Of a stretch of DNA of 64,000 nucleotides, positions 57,773-64,000 are shown in pieces. Below the pieces are notes generated by a model. That model saw only the letters and a program-made list of their open reading frames with translations, was not told the DNA's origin and searched no databases. The number at the start of each line of letters is the position of its first letter. Position 1 is the stretch's first letter. Position numbers and translations under genes: made by a program. This DNA is from Chitinophagaceae bacterium (GTDB lineage Bacteria; Bacteroidota; Bacteroidia; Chitinophagales; Chitinophagaceae): the NCBI GenBank assembly GCA_016706055.1, contig JADJKL010000001.1, positions 372,001 to 436,000 on the forward strand, given 5' to 3'.

Positions 57773-60700
57773 TTATTCGAACCTTATCCAATAACTGTAA
57801 CTATAATCTTTAAAGGATGTTCTGTATTTTTCCAATGGCAAACTTCCCCAGCTATCAATGCCCTGCAGGCCTGTTTGCTGCAAATCCATATGCAGGTAAA
57901 TTTCATTCCGTTTATTCAATTCGCCGCTATGGTATTGCTTCTTATCCATTTCAGGATCCAGATCATCAAGACTGTAAGGCAGGGATGCAAAACTTAGCAG
58001 GCTGTCCGCATAAGAAAATATTATTTTCTTTCCTTTTGCATTGCTGAAACTTACCCAACGCACTTCTGTTTTATTGCCACTTTCCTGTGGACGGGCATAG
58101 GGAAAATACTGCTCATCCACAGTTTGTTTATATTGCCCGATGAATGTATTTGTATTACGGTCCCAATAATTTTCGCCGGGGCCACGGCCATACCAATTGA
58201 TGTTGCTGAAACTTTTATTCATCACAAGGTCATTACCCGCCCTTAGCAACAATGGGTATTTGCCTTGTATGGCTTTAAAATTATTCTCCACTTTAATGCT
58301 ACCATCGCTGTACACCGTAAACAGTTGCTGATGTGTTGCATCACCTTTAAGCAATTCGTTGGTAAAACTTATTTGATATTCCGCATCATTTATTTTTGTA
58401 ACAACTGCATTCAATTCGTTTCCGTTTTCATAAGCATTACGCCACATTCTTAAATTCTTGTTGAACCCTGCACCGATATCATTATCTGTTGGTGCCCGCC
58501 AGAAGGAAGGTATTGGGCCCTGCTCAATAATTTTTTCATCCTTATAGGTAAAGCTTGATAAAATTCCTTTTTGCAGATCAAATACTGCTGTAAAGTTTTT
58601 ACCGTTGATGATGCATTGCTCTGGAGTTTGTTTTACCTTCAAGGCCGTTTTTTGAGTTGGATTAAGATTAGTTGCCGGTAAGTTCTGCAACGAAAACTGC
58701 TCACTGGCAATTTGATAACCCTTTGGTAAAAAGGGTTCTTCTGTTTTTAAGGAATAATAGATGTTCAATTGGTATTCTTTTTTGGCATCTATTTTTGTTT
58801 TCATGTCAATCGTAAAAGTATTTTCCTGCTGTGCTGCTAAAGAAATATTATTGATGCTTCCACTTTCTTTTGAATCACCATTTTCCTGCAATACCCAGTT
58901 CACTAAAACATTATCTAAATTTTTAAAAAAGTATCCATTCCTTATCGTGATACGATTATTTCCATTCCATGTAGTTCTTATATGCTGATACACTTTTTTC
59001 ACCTCCATTGCCATAGGCGTTAGTTCCCTGTAGCCTGTTACAACACCTTTTACACAAAAATTATTATCGCTGAGGTTTTCATCCACCGGGCCTTCCAGCG
59101 GAAAATCACCGCCATAAGCTATGATGCGTTTGCCATTTTTTACGGTATCGATTCCCTGGTCAATCCACTCCCAGATAAACCCACCCTGCAGTTTGGGATT
59201 GTTCTCTATCACATCCCAATAATCCTGGAAATTGCCAAGGCTATTGCCCATGATATGTGCATACTCACTTTGAATATTCGGAATGCGGGCATCACTTTTT
59301 GAATAAGAAAGTATAGATGCCGGACTCATGTATTGTGGACAAAATATTTGAGAGAAATTCGTATTGTTTGGTTTGCCATAATCAATATCTCTTTCGTATT
59401 GTATAGGCAAAGTTGTTTGCTGCCTCAACCAATCATAGGCTGCATAGAAATTGGAACCATCTCCTGCCTCATTTCCCAGCGACCATGTTATTACAGATGC
59501 ATGGTTTTTATCTCTTTCATACATGCGTTGTATGCGCTGCAGATGAGCCTCTTTCCATTGTGGTTTGTTGCCCAGCGTTACGGTTAAATCATAACCCAGG
59601 CCATGACTTTCTATATTGGCTTCATCCACCACATACAATCCATATTCGTCGCAAAGCTCCATCCAGTAAGGATCTGGCGGGTAGTGTGAATTACGTACTG
59701 CATTTATGTTCAGCTTCTTCATCATTTCCATATCCTTGCGCATATCTTCTTTGCTAAGGGTATGCCCGTTTCTGGGATGCACTTCGTGTCGGTTAACTCC
59801 TTTTAAGAAAATCCGTTTACCATTCACCAAAAAATCAGTTCCCTTTATTTCAACTTTTTTAAAACCAAGTTTCTGAGGTACTACTTCCAAAACCTCTCCT
59901 TTGGTATTTTTTAAAGTAAGATATAGGCTGTATAAATAAGGAGTTTCAGCAGACCATGTTTTTACATTTTTAATGGCTGTGTTGAACTCAATATTTGTTT
60001 TATAATTTCCCAATACCGTTTTGTAATCATTGGTTTTATCCTGGTAAACAATATGACCGGCTGCATCCTGCAATTGTACTTCTACTGTTACACTGTCCTT
60101 TTTACTTAGCGACCCTCTTTCCCATTTGATATTATTAATTTCTGTATTGATGTGTAGCAAACCATTTCTATAACCATCATCCAATGTGCTGATAATTTTT
60201 GTATCCCGGAAATTCAGGTTATTGGTGCTGAATAGAAACACATCTCTTTCAATTCCCGAAAAGCGAAACATATCCTGGCACTCCAGGTAACTGGCATCGC
60301 TCCACCGATATACTTGAAAAGCAATAATATTTTCTCCCTCTTTTACAAAATCAGTAATATCAAATTCCGCTGCCAGTTTGCTGTCTTCACTATAACCCAC
60401 TTTTTTACCGTTTACCCACACAAACAAACAACTCTTGGCATTACCTACATGAATAAAGACTTTCTTGCCTTTGAAAGCGGCAGGCAATTCAAATTTTTTC
60501 CGGTAAGAACCTACTGGGTTATTATTTGCAGGAATATCAAATGGTGGGTTCATCTTTCCATAACGAAGATTATGCCCGGCAAAATCGTAAGGTTGGTTTA
60601 CATAGATGGGCAGCCCATAACCATTTACTTCCCAGCTGGCGGGTATGCGGAAATTGTCCCATTTACTGTCGTCAAAATTTACTGCATAAAAATTTTGTGG

Positions 60701-61018
60701 CCGTTGATTGGGATCTTTCACCCAGTTAAATTTCCAACTGCCATTCAATGAAAAAAACCTGGAAGACTTTTCCCGGTCATTTTGTTTTGCCTGCTCCATA
60801 TTTTCAAAGGCAAAGGCACTGTTACGCATGGGCATGCGGTTTTCAGCAACTAGTTCAGGTATTTGCAGTTCGGCAGGTAGCTGAGTAAAAGCAACATTTG
60901 TAAAAGATAAGGCGAGTACTGCAACAAAAATAATTTTGTGGCTAGCGTTTAAAATACTGTTGGATTTCCAAGGCCTTTGGTATTGTGTCGAACACTTATA
61001 CTGTACTAATTGTATCAT
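57773..61018 (-). CDS. Exported LacZ-type GH2 beta-galactosidase
   Basis: 1081 residues, intact. The signal helix (IIFVAVLALSFTNVAFTQ) follows an unusually long 28-residue lead; no other Met is available. Domains: jelly-roll (SLNGSWKFNWVKDPNQRPQN), two Ig-like, TIM barrel with acid/base Glu517 in VITWSLGNEAGDGSN and nucleophile Glu617 in GGFIWEWIDQG, then a beta-gal small chain (GRGPGENYWDRNTNTFIGQY). It ends at WIRFE. Removes terminal galactose. Eight bases between the GH31 stop and this start. Confidence 0.94.
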   Translation of the reverse strand: MIQLVQYKCSTQYQRPWKSNSILNASHKIIFVAVLALSFTNVAFTQLPAELQIPELVAENRMPMRNSAFAFENMEQAKQNDREKSSRFFSLNGSWKFNWVKDPNQRPQNFYAVNFDDSKWDNFRIPASWEVNGYGLPIYVNQPYDFAGHNLRYGKMNPPFDIPANNNPVGSYRKKFELPAAFKGKKVFIHVGNAKSCLFVWVNGKKVGYSEDSKLAAEFDITDFVKEGENIIAFQVYRWSDASYLECQDMFRFSGIERDVFLFSTNNLNFRDTKIISTLDDGYRNGLLHINTEINNIKWERGSLSKKDSVTVEVQLQDAAGHIVYQDKTNDYKTVLGNYKTNIEFNTAIKNVKTWSAETPYLYSLYLTLKNTKGEVLEVVPQKLGFKKVEIKGTDFLVNGKRIFLKGVNRHEVHPRNGHTLSKEDMRKDMEMMKKLNINAVRNSHYPPDPYWMELCDEYGLYVVDEANIESHGLGYDLTVTLGNKPQWKEAHLQRIQRMYERDKNHASVITWSLGNEAGDGSNFYAAYDWLRQQTTLPIQYERDIDYGKPNNTNFSQIFCPQYMSPASILSYSKSDARIPNIQSEYAHIMGNSLGNFQDYWDVIENNPKLQGGFIWEWIDQGIDTVKNGKRIIAYGGDFPLEGPVDENLSDNNFCVKGVVTGYRELTPMAMEVKKVYQHIRTTWNGNNRITIRNGYFFKNLDNVLVNWVLQENGDSKESGSINNISLAAQQENTFTIDMKTKIDAKKEYQLNIYYSLKTEEPFLPKGYQIASEQFSLQNLPATNLNPTQKTALKVKQTPEQCIINGKNFTAVFDLQKGILSSFTYKDEKIIEQGPIPSFWRAPTDNDIGAGFNKNLRMWRNAYENGNELNAVVTKINDAEYQISFTNELLKGDATHQQLFTVYSDGSIKVENNFKAIQGKYPLLLRAGNDLVMNKSFSNINWYGRGPGENYWDRNTNTFIGQYKQTVDEQYFPYARPQESGNKTEVRWVSFSNAKGKKIIFSYADSLLSFASLPYSLDDLDPEMDKKQYHSGELNKRNEIYLHMDLQQTGLQGIDSWGSLPLEKYRTSFKDYSYSYWIRFE

Positions 61019-61026
61019 CTAAAAAA

Positions 61027-62658
61027 TTATTTTTTCGCTTTTATAAACACAGGCACTTCATTTAACCCAACTTTTAGCTGGTATGTTTTACCGCCTTGCC
61101 ATTTTTTATTTTGATAAATCCATTCGCCCTGTGGTAGTACTACATTTCTTTCGTCGCTTTCAGTAACAACAGGAGCAACTAAAATATCATCACCCAGCAT
61201 AAATTCATCTTTACTATTTTCATAACCCTGATTAGGATAATTGTATTCCAATGGCCTTACAACCGGCTCACCCGTTTTTGCTGCCATCCTCATTATTTTC
61301 ATTAACTGCGGCATCATTTGCTGGCGCAATTTTACTGAGGCTTTAATCGCATTCAAATGCACTTCATCCAATATGCGCCATGGCGCAACAGAAAACTGCA
61401 TCATCGGCATCAATGCATGTACCTGTGCTGAGCGTACCATCAGTTTTTGATTGATAATAGAACCGGAAATAAAAGAATTAACCTGTCCGCCACCAATCAT
61501 ATCAGGGCAGGTAAAAGTATAGCCCATTAACTGTTGTGCAATGGTATTGGGAATCAGCATTTGCAAATCTTCCCAGCTATGGCTTTTATCAGCAAGACGC
61601 TGCACCAATGGCTGCCCGCCCATCTTCCACATTGCACGGTATTCATTTAAAGGAAATGATAAACCAATTTTTGCCCACTCTTCAGTCTGTTCGTTGGGTG
61701 TTATTTTTTTATAAGAAACTAAATTTTTATAGTTGTAGAAGAAGGCATCCCCTGCATCAAACTTAAAGCCATCTACCCCATATTCCTTTTGTAAAAAACT
61801 TAGCTTATCAGTAAGCCATTTCTGGGCTGCGGGGTTGGTTAAATCAAGACAAGCTGAATATCCATTCCACCATTCTATCAACAATGACTTTCTTGCATTG
61901 CTATATAGTTTGTTTGCATCCCCTTCATTATCCATCAGCAACAATTTCTTTCTTTGTAACTCTCTGAAGTTTTCACTGTCAGGCGTAATAAAAGGACATA
62001 TCCAAAGCATCACTTTAAAACCTTTGCTATGCAGCGTGGCTATAGTATTTTTTGCATCTGGAAATTTTTCTTTGTTGAAATCAAACTCACCATAATAATT
62101 ACTCCAGTTATCATCAATCATTAAAACTCCGGGTGGTAAATCATTTTTCAACACATCATCAGCATATTGCAACACAGCTTTTTGGTTGGGATTGTACTGC
62201 AGCTCTATCCATAAATTATATTGCGGAGCCGTCACCAATAAACTATCGGGCCATTTACCTGAAGTGGGAAAAAACTTTTTGGAAACATAGTCGTATGCAT
62301 GAACCAGATCATTTCCGGCTGTACCCGATTGAATATTCTCATTTTTCGATACAACAATCAGGGAATCATTTTTAAAAGCATAACTGAATGTTCCTTCGCT
62401 CCATATCCATCGCCCTTTGTTTGAAATAAGCAATGGCGAACTTTGATTTAAGGAAGCATCTCCATACAGATCGTACTTAAAATCTGATGATCTATTAAAA
62501 GGCATTTTATAGCCGTATTCCCCCGCACCGCCCCACCATTGTTCAGCAGGCAATAATTTTAATTGGATTTTTTTTTGCGCCATAGCATTCAATGAAAAGC
62601 ATAAAATTGCCGTTATCATTAAAACAAAGCAGTAAATATTCTTTTTAAGAATCATCAT
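61027..62658 (-). CDS. Exported GH31 family glycosidase
   Basis: 543 residues; signal ends NAMAQ. Shows the GH31 barrel: PPGVLMIDDNWSNYYGEFDF, GFKVMLWICPFITPD and nucleophile Asp301 in DGFKFDAGDAF; acid/base region about 360-380 near NTIAQQLMGYTFTCPDMIGG. It is shorter than many GH31 (about 650-800). GH31 includes alpha-glucosidases, alpha-xylosidases and alpha-galactosidases; the locus suggests an alpha-galactosidase or related activity, but the specificity is not proven. Confidence 0.87.
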   Translation of the reverse strand: MMILKKNIYCFVLMITAILCFSLNAMAQKKIQLKLLPAEQWWGGAGEYGYKMPFNRSSDFKYDLYGDASLNQSSPLLISNKGRWIWSEGTFSYAFKNDSLIVVSKNENIQSGTAGNDLVHAYDYVSKKFFPTSGKWPDSLLVTAPQYNLWIELQYNPNQKAVLQYADDVLKNDLPPGVLMIDDNWSNYYGEFDFNKEKFPDAKNTIATLHSKGFKVMLWICPFITPDSENFRELQRKKLLLMDNEGDANKLYSNARKSLLIEWWNGYSACLDLTNPAAQKWLTDKLSFLQKEYGVDGFKFDAGDAFFYNYKNLVSYKKITPNEQTEEWAKIGLSFPLNEYRAMWKMGGQPLVQRLADKSHSWEDLQMLIPNTIAQQLMGYTFTCPDMIGGGQVNSFISGSIINQKLMVRSAQVHALMPMMQFSVAPWRILDEVHLNAIKASVKLRQQMMPQLMKIMRMAAKTGEPVVRPLEYNYPNQGYENSKDEFMLGDDILVAPVVTESDERNVVLPQGEWIYQNKKWQGGKTYQLKVGLNEVPVFIKAKK

Positions 62659-62715
62659 TTTCTATTAGTTCGCTTATTTATTCAACGCTGAAATATTAAC
62701 CGGGTTACACTTTTA

Positions 62716-64000
62716 TCACTCCACAACAATCTCATCTGCAAAGATCCATCCCGGCTTACCTGCACCACTATGGCCCGGAGGGCATAGGTTATTTTTTGCA
62801 GATACCCTGATATACCGGACAGACTGTATTGGGAAATCAGCTTTAAAATCAAACATTGCATTTTTCTGATTAATGTCTATTGAGTTGTTTACAGTTTTTA
62901 TTTCAGTAAAAACATTTCCATCAATGGAAGATTCAAATTTTACAGACTGCGGTAAAAAAATCCAGTCATTGTAATGTTGCAAGCAACCCAATGCAATACT
63001 TTGAATATTTTTTACTTCGCTCAGGTCAATGGTCGCTATTAAATCTTTTGCACTGAAGCCATGCCAGTATTTACCCACGGCAGCCATTCCTCTTACTCCA
63101 TCCGTTAACGAATTAGGGCCATCGGCCAGATAATATTTACTTACAGGATTAGTATAGGTTACATTTTTTCCAATGGCTTTGTGCATTACAAAATTTTGCT
63201 GTGCCGGAACTGCACTCATTATTTTGCCGTCAACCAATACAGATGCTTTTAATATTGTAGATGATTTGATGGCAATTGGTTCTGTATAGTATTTGCCTTC
63301 CCGGGTTGGCATTGTGTTATCGATGGTGTAAATTACTTTTCCATTGTATGCTTCTGTAGATAGCGAAATAAATAATTGCCCATTTTTTGATTCAGGCTTT
63401 ATGTCTGCTTTAAAATTCCCTTTACTGTAGTTCCATCCTTTTTTTTCAAAAGCTAAAAAATGGGATTGTAGCTTTTCATTAAAACTATTCCAGTTTTTAT
63501 TTTCCTTTGAACTCCAAACAACTTCGCTTAGCGCCAACATACGAGGTAACACCATGTATTCAACATGCTGCGTGGTTGGTATGTATTCTGTCCATAAATT
63601 GGCTTGTGCACCCAATATATATTTAGCCTGTTGCTCGTTTAGTTCTTTTGGTACAGGGTCATAGTTATACACTTTTTTAAGGGTATTAAATCCACCAATA
63701 CCAATCGGTTCACTGGCTGGGTCGCCCTGGTAATGGTCAAAGTAAACAGGGTTTCCCGGTGTCATAATCACATCATGGTTTTGTTTGGCAGCCTGAATGC
63801 CTCCCGTTTCGCCCCTCCAGCTCATCACCACCGCATTGGGCGCCAGGCCACCTTCTAAAATTTCATCCCAGCCAATCAATATTCTTTCCTTGCTATTCAA
63901 ATATTTTTCCATTCGGGTGATAAAATAATTCTGCAATTCATGCTCGTCTTTCAATCCTTCCGCTTTCATTCTTGCCTGGCAGCGGGGGCAACTTTCCCAA
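62716..64000 (-). CDS. GH20 beta-hexosaminidase, C-terminal part (5' end outside window)
   Basis: The frame is open to the right edge and gives 428 residues. WESCPRCQARMKAEGLKDEH and LIGWDEILEGGLAPNAVVMS are the typical second half of a GH20 barrel; the HxGGDE catalytic pair must lie beyond base 64000. After the barrel (YILGAQANLWTEYIPTTQHV, MLALSEVVWS) comes a chitobiase-like beta domain and an F5/8-type discoidin domain (PQSVKFESSIDGNVFTEIKT ... IQSVRYIRVSAKNNLC). It probably trims terminal GlcNAc. Confidence 0.92.
   Translation of the reverse strand, partial: WESCPRCQARMKAEGLKDEHELQNYFITRMEKYLNSKERILIGWDEILEGGLAPNAVVMSWRGETGGIQAAKQNHDVIMTPGNPVYFDHYQGDPASEPIGIGGFNTLKKVYNYDPVPKELNEQQAKYILGAQANLWTEYIPTTQHVEYMVLPRMLALSEVVWSSKENKNWNSFNEKLQSHFLAFEKKGWNYSKGNFKADIKPESKNGQLFISLSTEAYNGKVIYTIDNTMPTREGKYYTEPIAIKSSTILKASVLVDGKIMSAVPAQQNFVMHKAIGKNVTYTNPVSKYYLADGPNSLTDGVRGMAAVGKYWHGFSAKDLIATIDLSEVKNIQSIALGCLQHYNDWIFLPQSVKFESSIDGNVFTEIKTVNNSIDINQKNAMFDFKADFPIQSVRYIRVSAKNNLCPPGHSGAGKPGWIFADEIVVE

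Overview
The window is AT-rich DNA from a member of the Bacteroidota, most likely a Chitinophagaceae-like organism. The evidence is type IX secretion sorting domains, many short secreted or SPxx-AQ-type exported proteins, a TTTG/TAnnTTTG promoter, a SAM riboswitch driving metY-metX-hom, LytTR and NarL two-component systems with TPR or beta-propeller sensors, and a block of polysaccharide-degrading enzymes. The genus is inferred, not proven.

Layout. 0-1 kb: tail of a membrane protein and a YebC-family regulator. 1-9.1 kb (minus): small exported proteins of unknown function, a ricin-lectin/C39-like secreted protein, a CARDB protein, then a NarL-type response regulator and a TPR sensor kinase. 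9.4-14.4 kb (plus): two exported caspase-family proteins, one with TPRs and an EF-hand-like loop. 14.4-23.9 kb: housekeeping and envelope genes (rarA, ElaA-type acetyltransferase, outer-membrane barrel, uvrA). 24-28 kb: SAM riboswitch and metY-metX-hom. 28-32.6 kb (minus): beta-propeller/GAF sensor kinase with LytTR regulator. 32.7-38.5 kb: YqcC-like protein, a long YadA-head/S74 fibre protein and three tandem paralogous lipoproteins. 38.6-45.2 kb: accessory genes (acetyltransferases, S41 peptidase, alpha/beta hydrolase, T9SS cargo). 45.3-45.6 kb: strong terminator, a tRNA 3'-end-like fragment and an unrecognised open frame. 45.7-64 kb (all minus): a glycan-degradation locus.

The glycan locus combines two GH20 hexosaminidases (one fused to an SGNH esterase), a sulfatase, two GH2 enzymes, a GH31, galactose mutarotase, a sodium/sugar symporter, galactokinase and a glucosamine-6-phosphate deaminase/PIG-L fusion. 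Together these could strip a sulfated galactose/N-acetylglucosamine glycan (keratan-sulfate, mucin or poly-LacNAc type), import galactose and GlcNAc units, and feed them to glycolysis. No SusC/SusD pair is in view.

A caution applies to the whole window. About twenty single-base indels break genes between 12.9 and 57.8 kb, including uvrA, rarA and galK. Nearly all are losses of one base in short same-base runs. I read them as assembly errors and have annotated each such gene as one feature over its full span, giving the break positions.
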